The notes below the pieces were generated by a model. It worked only from the letters and a program-made list of their open reading frames with translations, was not told where the DNA came from and did not search any database. From the NCBI GenBank assembly GCA_003452735.1, contig DMNL01000069.1:1-17474 (forward strand): DNA of 17,474 nt, read 5' to 3'. Position numbers and translations under genes: made by a program. Shown here in pieces: positions 7,695-14,562 of this stretch. The first letter of the stretch is position 1; each line of letters starts with the position of its first letter. This DNA is from Spirochaetaceae bacterium. GTDB taxonomy: Bacteria > Spirochaetota > Spirochaetia > Treponematales > Rectinemataceae.

Positions 7695-8615
7695 TTATAG
7701 AGAAAAGGCGGCAAGGGCTTGCAAAGTACCAGCTGCGATACATGGAATAGTGGACCCCGAGGCTTTCCAGAGACCCGCAAGAACTGTTCCTGGCCCTGTC
7801 TCAAAACAATAGTCATAGCAATCCGCAGCTATATTCCTCTCTTCATCGATCCAGCGTACTGGAGATATGATCTGAAGCGATGCATTTTTTTTTGCTTCTT
7901 CGCCGCTTAGCATCTTCTTGCCTGTAACATTGGAATAGAGGTTGATTTTCGGATCTGAGAATTGAGTAGCCTCAACAAGTTCCTTAAAAGGATCGTATGC
8001 ATCCTGCATAAGCGGAGAATGAAATGCGCCCGATACCTTTAGCCTTATGACACGCTTGGCCCCTGCCTGCCGCAATTTCTCTTCCGCAATGACAATATCC
8101 GTTTCGGTTCCAGAAATAACGCACTGGACGGGACTATTGTAATTCGCTATCCAACATTGTTTAAGGCCCGCTTCATGTATTACCTGTTCTATTTTCTCAG
8201 GAGAGAGATATAGCACCGCACTCATCGCGGTGCCGCCTGCACGATTGCCAGCTTCTTCCATTAGCCTCCCGCGTTCTGACACAAGACGAAACATGTCGTA
8301 GTTGGTAATGACTTTTGCCTCGGCAAGGGCTGGCCATTCGCCAACCGAGAAACCAGCTGCCCCGGCAGGTGTTATGCCCTGTTCTCTGGCCATGAGAGCC
8401 GAAGCTGCCTCGGCTACGACCATAGAAATCTGTGTGTTTCTTGTCTGCCTAAGGGTTTCTTCGTCGCCTTCGAAGATGAGTCTCTTTAGATCCATGGAAG
8501 CAGCTTCCGAGGCCTCTTTGAACAGATCGCGGACAGCCTTACTTGCTTCATAGAAATCTTTGGCCATTCCAGGGTATTGTGCTCCCTGGCCTGGGAAAAG
8601 AAAGCAGTTTTTCAT
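7695..8615 (-). CDS. fabD: malonyl-CoA:ACP transacylase
   Basis: Transfers malonyl from CoA to acyl carrier protein, supplying FabF. 306 aa, standard length. N-terminal FLFPGQGAQYPGM (5-17); nucleophile Ser90 in GFSVGEWPAL (the usual His of GHSxGE is Phe here); Arg115 in SERGRLMEEA binds the malonyl carboxylate; catalytic His199 in SGAFHSPLM. The frame is open to 8687, but the ATG at 8615 is chosen because AGGAGG (8620-8625) lies 4 nt before it and the protein then starts exactly where FabD proteins start. It is first in the fabD-fabG-fabF-glgX run, with a promoter candidate at 8717-8745. Confidence 0.93.
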   Translation of the reverse strand: MKNCFLFPGQGAQYPGMAKDFYEASKAVRDLFKEASEAASMDLKRLIFEGDEETLRQTRNTQISMVVAEAASALMAREQGITPAGAAGFSVGEWPALAEAKVITNYDMFRLVSERGRLMEEAGNRAGGTAMSAVLYLSPEKIEQVIHEAGLKQCWIANYNSPVQCVISGTETDIVIAEEKLRQAGAKRVIRLKVSGAFHSPLMQDAYDPFKELVEATQFSDPKINLYSNVTGKKMLSGEEAKKNASLQIISPVRWIDEERNIAADCYDYCFETGPGTVLAGLWKASGSTIPCIAAGTLQALAAFSL

Positions 8616-8716
8616 AAGTCCTCCTATTGGGCAGTATATCTTGCTTGACATCCGCCATTGTGGCTCTTGGCCTATTTTCTTAGCCATATTTCTTGGCTAT
8701 CTCTTCACAGGCTTAT

Positions 8717-8745
8717 ATTTTACATTTTTACCAAATTTGTCACAA
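8717..8745 (-). promoter_or_regulatory. sigma-70-type promoter of the fab operon (candidate)
   Basis: Minus-strand TTGTGA (8745-8740) and TAAAAT (8722-8717, 5/6) are separated by 17 bp; the start would be near 8710, about 95 nt before fabD. A perfect TTGACA (8752-8747) just upstream, overlapping the stop of the UPF0158 gene, could pair with TAAAAA 16 bp later. TTGTCA is repeated directly nearby (reading the plus strand at 8738-8743 and 8747-8752), which might form a regulator site. Confidence 0.5.
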
Positions 8746-8748
8746 TTG

Positions 8749-9666
8749 TCAAAGATTCTTATGGAAAATGGTGCCTGATTGAGAAAATCCATACTCGAGG
8801 GCACTATCGCATAATAATGAGGAAAAGAAAGGCCCTTCGAGCAAAATTTGTGTTGCTCCGATCTTGGTGCAATATTCAGAAATGCATTCGATAATAGGCC
8901 ATTCTAAATCCAGCATAAGACTTTCTTTTGTTCCAAATACACCGTGTACAACGCAAATAGGTGAGCCCTTATAAGCTTGAAGCGAAAACAGGCCTGCTAT
9001 CAAAGGTGATACACCATCGATCGTTCCCATGGCGATATGCACTGAGTTACTATCTGTTTTTACAAGCTCCAACAAGTCCGAAAGGGATCTCATCTTGATA
9101 GCTATGGGCAAGGATCCGAAGGATTCTTCTATACAATAATTGATATAGGATTCTAGTTTGAAAACAATTCCATCCAGACTAGATACAATGAAGTCGATAT
9201 CGGAAGCGATTATATCTCGGAGATCCTCCGGCTCCTCCTTTAGAGCTGTTAGTTTTTCTCCCTCCTGGAGTGCTTCTAGCCATCTCTCCACAATGGGACG
9301 CATGGCCGCAAGCTTGAATTCCTGATAACGCTTGAAGATATCCTGGTCTTTAGATAGTACCTGACGGAATTGTTTGAAGACTCCTTTGCCCCTTCTTAGC
9401 GCAGCATTTAGCTCCATCTTGATATCGGTTGGCGAGGTAACCGTTGAAGCAAAAGCTTCGAGAATAGAAAAACCGCGGCGGGAATCCCATGAAGGTGGTT
9501 CCACAAATCTCTGGGCCATTTCGGAATATAGCTCGGGTGAATCTTCGTTCTCGATAGTAGTCTTGTCTATGACATCCCCTGTTTCCAGGTCTATGAGTAA
9601 TTTTTTCGATTGATCCTCCATGGCAAAGATAATTCGCTCCAGTATGGCATCGGTCAGTTGAAACAT
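8749..9666 (-). CDS. UPF0158 family protein with possible GNAT-like C-terminal half
   Basis: 305 aa, function unknown. The first 130 or so residues resemble the UPF0158 family: an opening helix (LERIIFAMEDQSKK), then LLIDLETGDVID at 23-34, the family's 'D-x-etG' signature, and later RFVEPPSWDSRRGFSILEAFA and GKGVFKQFRQVL. After a helical stretch with acidic residues (120-195), the last 100 residues (about 205-305) read like an acetyltransferase fold: a small-residue strand (VHIAMGTIDG), a strand with CVVHGVFG, a long helix, CTKIGATQILLEG, then ALEYGFSQSGTIFHKNL, which resembles the closing 'GF-x-x-x-G' of GNAT enzymes. The GNAT reading is inference. The ATG at 9666 has no Shine-Dalgarno but has TAGAAT 6 nt upstream. 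It is divergent from the PHP gene and upstream of fabD. Confidence 0.7.
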   Translation of the reverse strand: MFQLTDAILERIIFAMEDQSKKLLIDLETGDVIDKTTIENEDSPELYSEMAQRFVEPPSWDSRRGFSILEAFASTVTSPTDIKMELNAALRRGKGVFKQFRQVLSKDQDIFKRYQEFKLAAMRPIVERWLEALQEGEKLTALKEEPEDLRDIIASDIDFIVSSLDGIVFKLESYINYCIEESFGSLPIAIKMRSLSDLLELVKTDSNSVHIAMGTIDGVSPLIAGLFSLQAYKGSPICVVHGVFGTKESLMLDLEWPIIECISEYCTKIGATQILLEGPFFSSLLCDSALEYGFSQSGTIFHKNL

Positions 9667-9672
9667 AGTTTT

Positions 9673-9678
9673 ATTCTA
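9673..9678 (-). promoter_or_regulatory. putative -10 element of the UPF0158 gene
   Basis: TAGAAT (5/6 match to TATAAT) lies 6 nt before the ATG, with only a weak -35 (TCCATA at 9701-9696). If used, the transcript would start at the ATG. Confidence 0.35.
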
Positions 9679-9720
9679 ATCGATATGCCTTTATCTATGG
9701 AAGGGCAAATTCCAATATTG

Positions 9721-9726
9721 TATACT
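9721..9726 (+). promoter_or_regulatory. putative -10 element of the PHP-pth operon
   Basis: TATACT lies 8 nt before the ATG at 9735; no Shine-Dalgarno is present and the -35 region is weak. The mRNA would carry 0 to 2 leader bases. The 68-bp spacer 9667-9734 thus holds two divergent -10-like elements. Confidence 0.4.
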
Positions 9727-9734
9727 AGCGTCAA

Positions 9735-10655
9735 ATGCTCTCGAATTTGCATCTGCACTCCCGCTTTTCAGATGGAATGTCCTGGCCAGAAGATATTGCC
9801 TTGGAAGCAGCTCGGGCTGGTCTTGATATTGTGGCTCTGACCGACCACGATACTATGGGTGGCACGGAGCGATTTATCCGAGCCTGCGAAACAAGATCGC
9901 TAAAGGCAATTCCAGCTTGCGAAATAGACATATATGAGCCACAGATTGAGTACAGGAGCGAGCTCTTGGCCTATTTCCCGGAAGCAGATTTCAATTCTTC
10001 GATTCTCTCGACCAAGTGTATCCTTCAAAAAGCGCTCGAGCAGCGAAGATCAAGGCTAGAATTCTTCATCGAATCGGCTAAAGAACTATATCCAGACAAG
10101 GAGCTTTCTTTTAAGGATCTTTTTAAGGATAAGACGGGCCTTGATTTCGATGAAGAACTCGCTCGCAAGATTTCCTGGAGCAAGGTAGATTTGTTCCTTT
10201 ATTTGAAGGCACATCGCTGCATTAAGCCAGAGATGAATTACAAGGAATTCAAGAAGAAATTTTTTGTAGGCGGGCTTCTTAAAAAATTCAAGCTTGACAA
10301 ACCAGAGGTTGCAACTGTGGTTAAGGCAGTGCATGGGGACGGAGGTTTTGTGGTGATTCCTCATCTTGGACATTTCTGGGATGATGAACTTCCCCTGTTT
10401 CAAAAAGAGGCAGAAAAATTGCGACTTCTTCTTGCATGGTTTAGGCATGCAGGAGTTGACGGGGTCGAGCTCTACTGGTACAACGGCGAATTCAAGAGTT
10501 CGAGGTTCAACGAACAGCTAAGAGAAATAGCAAAACCACAGGGCTTCTTCTTCACCTATGGTTCTGACTGCCATGGGCCAGGTTCTGGCAAGCATACAAT
10601 TATGAAATTTAAGGGGCCTTTCGATGGCTTCCCGCAAAGAAAGAGCATATCATGA
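9735..10655 (+). CDS. PHP-domain phosphoesterase (TrpH/RNase AM-like)
   Basis: 306 aa polymerase-and-histidinol-phosphatase domain protein; relatives hydrolyse 3',5'-nucleoside bisphosphates or trim RNA 5' ends. Metal ligands are visible: HLHSRFSDG (His6, His8, Asp13), TDHDT (36-40), Glu63 in ACEIDIYE, His210 in VVIPHLGH, and Asp278/His280 in SDCHGPGSG. About 100 residues (85-190), charged and helical, separate the first half from the second, as in the TrpH subfamily, where this inserted segment shapes the substrate site. The substrate is not determined by sequence. The ATG is the first start in the frame. Its TGA overlaps the pth ATG (ATGA), so the two are co-translated, consistent with an RNA or nucleotide-linked role. 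Confidence 0.8.
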   Translation: MLSNLHLHSRFSDGMSWPEDIALEAARAGLDIVALTDHDTMGGTERFIRACETRSLKAIPACEIDIYEPQIEYRSELLAYFPEADFNSSILSTKCILQKALEQRRSRLEFFIESAKELYPDKELSFKDLFKDKTGLDFDEELARKISWSKVDLFLYLKAHRCIKPEMNYKEFKKKFFVGGLLKKFKLDKPEVATVVKAVHGDGGFVVIPHLGHFWDDELPLFQKEAEKLRLLLAWFRHAGVDGVELYWYNGEFKSSRFNEQLREIAKPQGFFFTYGSDCHGPGSGKHTIMKFKGPFDGFPQRKSIS

Positions 10656-11224
10656 TAAAATTATGTGTATTCCTTGGGAATCAGGGACAGGAATATCGTT
10701 TCCATAGGCATAATGTAGCTTGGCTTTTTCTCGATTCGATGATCATAGCCTCGGAACTATGCTGGAGTGCAAAGTTCAAAGGGCAGTTTTCTCAAATGAA
10801 ATTGGGTTCAACTATAATATATTTCTTGAAACCGCATACTTTTATGAATCTATCGGGCGAGAGCGTTGGTGAAGCTGTTCATTTTTATGGTTTAGGGATA
10901 GATGAACTTCTCATTGTCCATGACGAGCTCGAAATGCCCTTTGGTGCTTTTGGCTACAAATTTTCTGGCGGCCTTGGCGGACATAATGGCTTGCGCTCGT
11001 TGGAGAAGCACTTAGGAACAAGGGATTTCTGGAGGCTTCGGTTAGGCATTGGAAGACCTGAACACGATGATGTTGCAGGATATGTGCTATCGCGCTTCGA
11101 TCCGGAACAGCTCGAAGTTCTTAACAAGAAGGTATTTCCGCTGGCAGAGAAAACTTTTTATGAAATCTTTTCTGAGGGAATAGAAGGATTCGATATCCGA
11201 TATAAGAAGGTTTTGCCCCTATGA
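10652..11224 (+). CDS. pth: peptidyl-tRNA hydrolase
   Basis: Cleaves peptidyl-tRNA released from stalled ribosomes, recycling tRNA. 190 aa, the usual Pth length. All catalytic and binding residues are present: Asn10 in LGNQG, His20 in HRHNVAW, Asn66 in FMNLSGESV, Asp91 in VHDELEMPFG and Asn112 in GGHNGLRSLEKHLG, then LRLGIGRP (129-136) and a VLSRF lid. The near-invariant GNPG is GNQG here (Pro to Gln at 11), an uncommon but probably tolerated change. It overlaps the PHP gene by 4 bp and converges on era, 57 bp away. No clear intrinsic terminator lies between them. Confidence 0.94.
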   Translation: MIKLCVFLGNQGQEYRFHRHNVAWLFLDSMIIASELCWSAKFKGQFSQMKLGSTIIYFLKPHTFMNLSGESVGEAVHFYGLGIDELLIVHDELEMPFGAFGYKFSGGLGGHNGLRSLEKHLGTRDFWRLRLGIGRPEHDDVAGYVLSRFDPEQLEVLNKKVFPLAEKTFYEIFSEGIEGFDIRYKKVLPL

Positions 11225-11281
11225 TGCGGTATAGATACGCCAGCGCAATGGGCGCAACCAAGACATTCGAATTACTAAATA

Positions 11282-12157
11282 TTAAAAGATTATGCGCGAA
11301 AGTCTCGAATCGCTTTTTCTCCAATCAGGATCAACCCTAACTTGCATTTGCAGCTTTATTGGATAATCGAATAGCTCTTTGAGATCAGCCTCGGCTTCTT
11401 CGCGGATGCGTTTTATAACCGAACCCTGGCTACCTATTACTATGCCTTTTTGAGAATCTCTCTCTACAAGAATATCAAAGCGTGCAAAGAGGACTCCGTC
11501 TGCACGTTTTGATGATTCGCGATATTCTACCGCGATAGCATGAGGTAATTCCTGGTATGTATTGAGAATAGCCTTTTCTCTAATGAGCTCTCCGATGCGG
11601 AAAACAGGCTCCTGATCGGTGTAGATATCCTCTGGATACCAAAAAGGCCCTTCAGGGGCGAGAGAAAACAGTATCTCGATCAAGGATTCGAGATTTGTTT
11701 TTTCGACAGCAGAAATGGAAACGCGCTTTGCTCCACGAAGGCGAGGTATCACGAACTCTTCGATCAATAAAGGCCTAGCTTCGGGATCATCGATCTTATT
11801 AATGGCCACAACTGTTCGATGGATTTCTCTCGAAAGAAGCTCTGCAATTGCCTCCTCTTCCTTGCCCGGCTCGCGCGTAGCATCTATGAGATAGAGAATA
11901 AGATCCACTTCCGATATGGATTGCAAAACGATCTCTCGAAGCCTCAGATTGAGTTTTTTGTCCGATAGATGATACCCTGGTGTATCCACAAAAATGAGCT
12001 GTCCTTGAGGCTTGGTTATTATGCCACGGATTGCATTGCGTGTTGTCTGGGGGACGGAGCTGACTATAGAAACTTTTGCTCCACATAGTGCATTCAGCAG
12101 TGTAGATTTACCGACAGAAGGCCTGCCAACGATCGCGACAAATGCAGACTTGGGCAT
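11282..12157 (-). CDS. era: GTPase Era
   Basis: Ribosome-associated GTPase that helps 16S rRNA 3' end maturation and 30S assembly. 291 aa, normal length. G1 GRPSVGKST (11-19), switch PQTTRNAIRG (36-45), G3 DTPG (58-61), G4 NKID (120-123), G5 SA (149-150). The C-terminal KH domain has IGSQGSVIKRIREEAE at 241-256. The G1 third residue is Pro-Ser (GRPSVGKS) where many Era have GRPNVGKS. The ATG at 12157 follows AGGAGG (12163-12168) at 5 nt. It lies 71 bp downstream of aroDE on the same strand. Confidence 0.94.
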   Translation of the reverse strand: MPKSAFVAIVGRPSVGKSTLLNALCGAKVSIVSSVPQTTRNAIRGIITKPQGQLIFVDTPGYHLSDKKLNLRLREIVLQSISEVDLILYLIDATREPGKEEEAIAELLSREIHRTVVAINKIDDPEARPLLIEEFVIPRLRGAKRVSISAVEKTNLESLIEILFSLAPEGPFWYPEDIYTDQEPVFRIGELIREKAILNTYQELPHAIAVEYRESSKRADGVLFARFDILVERDSQKGIVIGSQGSVIKRIREEAEADLKELFDYPIKLQMQVRVDPDWRKSDSRLSRIIF

Positions 12158-12228
12158 TTATGCCTCCTATAGAATTTTTATAATCCTGAATTCTTACCCA
12201 CCTCGATACCTATGTACTACTAATCGAA

Positions 12229-13755
12229 CTATAATTGCTCGGGCTGCTCGAGTTGAGAGTAGATCGCGGGTGGAGGTTCTCCCATCCAGAGCTTATATTG
12301 ACCAGCCGCTTGGTAGCAAAGCATTTTGAACCCATTCATGGTTCGACATCCTGCCTCTTCGGCTCGCTTTAGAAACAAGGTCTTAACAGGATAATAGATT
12401 AAATCGAAGACAGCTTCGGAGCCTTTGAACTCATAAAAACTGATAGGATCGCCTTCATTCTCCATACCGACACTTGTAGCTTGTACAATCAAGTCGGAAT
12501 GTTCCGAGATGAGATCTATGGCCCTGTCGTCGAGATGACCATATAAAAAGTTGTATTTTCGAGCTAGATCGCGGGCGATGCTATACGTTCTATTGAGAAC
12601 AAGCCCTCTTGCTCCCATTCTAAACAGAGAAAGTGCGACCGATTTAGCCGCACCTCCTGCACCAATAATTGTCGCCTTACATCCAGAAATATCCTGTTTG
12701 CCAAGGAATTCCAGAAGACTGCGCTCAAAGCCATCGGCATCGGTGTTATAGCCCGCCCATCCCGAGTCGCGCCACACAAGCGTATTGCAGGCTCCTATGA
12801 GTTGCACATCGGTAGAATGGAAAGAAAGATATGGCAGAATATCTTGCTTGAATGGGACCGTGATTGCCGCTCCTTTGCCTCCAAGTATTTCGAGTATCTT
12901 TAGCCCATCTATACAGCTGTCTACAGGTGTAGGAATAAGAAGAGCATTCTTACCCATTTTTCTGAATGCATTATTGTGCAGGTATGGCGAGAGCGATTGA
13001 GCGATAGAGTTTTGACCCATGAGTGTATAAATTGTCGTATCGCTATCGACAAGGTCGAAATTGTAGATATTTATGAGATCTAAGGGATCGATATGGCCCG
13101 GCGCGGCAGCTTCCATTCCACTTCGCAAAGGGCTCGCGTATGTCCATAACGAACCAAGGCGCCATGATAGAATGCGCGAGGCTATACCATAGTTTCCGCT
13201 AGCTATAAGGAGTTGATCAGTCTTTGGTTTTTGAAGGCACCATTCTAAAAAGCGGATAAAATCTTCGCTGTTCTGGGGATTTACGTTGAGTCTGGGTATT
13301 TCATCTTCTTCAAGAGTCAGCTCCTCATAAGCATCATCGAGACTATCTGGCATTCCATCGAGGTAATGGTGAGATCGAATAATGCGAGTTCCGAAGGTGC
13401 GACAAGCTTCTTCGACGACTGGTGCCCTGAAATCATCCTCAAGATCGACAAAGGCATAATTAGCGCTAGCATCTGGCTTTGGAAAGGACAACGCCTTTGC
13501 TATTAGAACAAGGCGAACACCTTCTCCATCTTCAAATTTGCCACCATCTTTTAAACGTCTTATCGTCAGTATGCATGGAAGCCCTGCTTTTTCTGGGAAG
13601 TCGCGAATTAAGAAACGTTCGCTTGGATCTAAGCAATCAGCGCGTAATTCGACACAATCTACGACAGAACGATATTGGTCGAGGACACGCAGGTCATCTT
13701 CGATTGTCTTTCCCGTCATACAGAGGCAAATCTTTGGCCTGTTGTTTTTCTCCAT
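12229..13755 (-). CDS. aroDE: fused 3-dehydroquinate dehydratase (type I) - shikimate dehydrogenase, dehydratase site altered
   Basis: Steps 3 and 4 of the shikimate pathway in one chain of 508 aa. Residues 1-230 have the type I dehydroquinase barrel: ELRAD (E36, R38), TIRR (R66), His130 in SHHYL, SR (193-194) and a PGHI end (219-222). However, the Schiff-base Lys of the motif IPKIAV is Arg155 (EIPRLNV), and other site residues also differ. Residues 245-500 are a complete shikimate dehydrogenase: SLSPYLHN (254-261), ITVPFK with Lys303, ACNT (322-325), NTDADG with Asp339, NADP loop GAGGAAKS (365-372) with NRT (388-390), and YQAAGQ with Gln482. So AroE activity is likely while AroD activity is doubtful. 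Fused AroDE is known in chlamydiae, plants and some spirochaetes. The ATG at 13755 follows a GAGGAG Shine-Dalgarno. Confidence 0.9.
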   Translation of the reverse strand: MEKNNRPKICLCMTGKTIEDDLRVLDQYRSVVDCVELRADCLDPSERFLIRDFPEKAGLPCILTIRRLKDGGKFEDGEGVRLVLIAKALSFPKPDASANYAFVDLEDDFRAPVVEEACRTFGTRIIRSHHYLDGMPDSLDDAYEELTLEEDEIPRLNVNPQNSEDFIRFLEWCLQKPKTDQLLIASGNYGIASRILSWRLGSLWTYASPLRSGMEAAAPGHIDPLDLINIYNFDLVDSDTTIYTLMGQNSIAQSLSPYLHNNAFRKMGKNALLIPTPVDSCIDGLKILEILGGKGAAITVPFKQDILPYLSFHSTDVQLIGACNTLVWRDSGWAGYNTDADGFERSLLEFLGKQDISGCKATIIGAGGAAKSVALSLFRMGARGLVLNRTYSIARDLARKYNFLYGHLDDRAIDLISEHSDLIVQATSVGMENEGDPISFYEFKGSEAVFDLIYYPVKTLFLKRAEEAGCRTMNGFKMLCYQAAGQYKLWMGEPPPAIYSQLEQPEQL

Positions 13756-13840
13756 ATCTCCTCATCGTTTTATAGCTTGTAGAACTTTCCCATATTGTTA
13801 TGCAGAGAGGCTTTCTTGTCTATACTTTTTAATACTATAG

Positions 13841-13870
13841 TTTACATGGTGATGAAAACTGAAGTATATT
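13841..13870 (+). promoter_or_regulatory. sigma-70-type promoter of the 13915-16390 operon (candidate)
   Basis: TTTACA (13841-13846, 5/6) and TATATT (13865-13870, 5/6) are separated by 18 bp, predicting a start near 13877 and a 38-nt leader before the GTG. It lies in the 159-bp spacer divergent from aroDE. I see no comparably good promoter toward aroDE. Confidence 0.5.
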
Positions 13871-13914
13871 AGCGCATATAAGACATTATTTCATCATATA
13901 GCAGGAGTTGATTC

Positions 13915-14556
13915 GTGCAGGACAATAATGATGCTGCAGCCTCCAGATTTGACGAAAAAGCTCTAAAAGCCTTTCTCGATGGCCTACTAGATGAGCTTAG
14001 ACATCCGCAGGACCCGAAACTCCTCGAAGATGTTCGCAGAGCATTCAGAAGAAAAATACCTTTCCATCTGCGCTCCTACGCTGCAGCACTCATGATTCTT
14101 CGCGCCGCAGGCCTATCCAGGGCAAAGCCACAGCAAAAAACATCGCCCCAAAAAACATATCCTCAAAAGGCAAGTCGCGAACAGGGGAAAAGCTTATTTA
14201 TGGGGACTCCTTCCGCAGCAGAATCAATTAAAGGCGCGCCTTCGGGCGCAATCTCTTCCAGCCCACTATCTTCAATGAAAGAGCTTCCATCGAAGGAGAC
14301 TGTATCTCTTTTTGTCTCCATGGGGAAACGGCACCACCTAAAACCTCAGGACCTGAGAAATAAGATTGCAGAGCGTACAGGCCTATCGCTCGATGCCATT
14401 GGTCGTGTGCATTTGCTCGAAAAATATTCATTCGTTGAAGTGCCTGTAGAGGAAGCTCAGAAGGTGATCGCAGCAATGAATGGTGCGGAGCTGAATGGCC
14501 ATGCTCTCGAGATAAAGCCGGCTAAGAAGCGCGCAAAAACATCTTCAAAAGGATAA
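13915..14556 (+). CDS. DbpA-type RNA-binding domain protein without a helicase core
   Basis: 213 aa. Residues 10-65 form a charged, helical N-terminal region I do not recognise (ALKAFLDGLLDELRHP, then RRAFRRKIPFHLRSYAAAL). Residues 70-122 are low complexity, with repeated PQKT-like units (QQKTSPQKTYPQKAS) and many Ser/Pro, probably a flexible linker. Residues 124-205 match the DbpA/CsdA RNA-binding domain: VSLFVSMGKRHHLKPQDL, then AIGRVHLLEKYSFVEVP and the closing LNGHALEIKPAKKR. In DbpA that domain binds 23S rRNA hairpin 92; here the DEAD-box helicase is missing. A ribosome or RNA role is inferred. The start is GTG with AGGAG (13903-13907) 7 nt before it. It leads an operon with a metallo-beta-lactamase-fold gene 6 bp downstream. 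Confidence 0.75.
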   Translation: MQDNNDAAASRFDEKALKAFLDGLLDELRHPQDPKLLEDVRRAFRRKIPFHLRSYAAALMILRAAGLSRAKPQQKTSPQKTYPQKASREQGKSLFMGTPSAAESIKGAPSGAISSSPLSSMKELPSKETVSLFVSMGKRHHLKPQDLRNKIAERTGLSLDAIGRVHLLEKYSFVEVPVEEAQKVIAAMNGAELNGHALEIKPAKKRAKTSSKG

Positions 14557-14562
14557 TAGGAC

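Noticed and set aside
8616..8687. A 24-residue N-terminal extension of fabD
   Set aside because: FabD proteins start at the KNCFLFPGQG position, and a good AGGAGG precedes the ATG at 8615.
11225..11281. Short inverted repeats between pth and era (GCGC-AATGG-GCGC and GCGGTAT...ATACGC)
   Set aside because: Stems are only 4 to 6 bp and no T-run follows on either strand, so I do not call a terminator.
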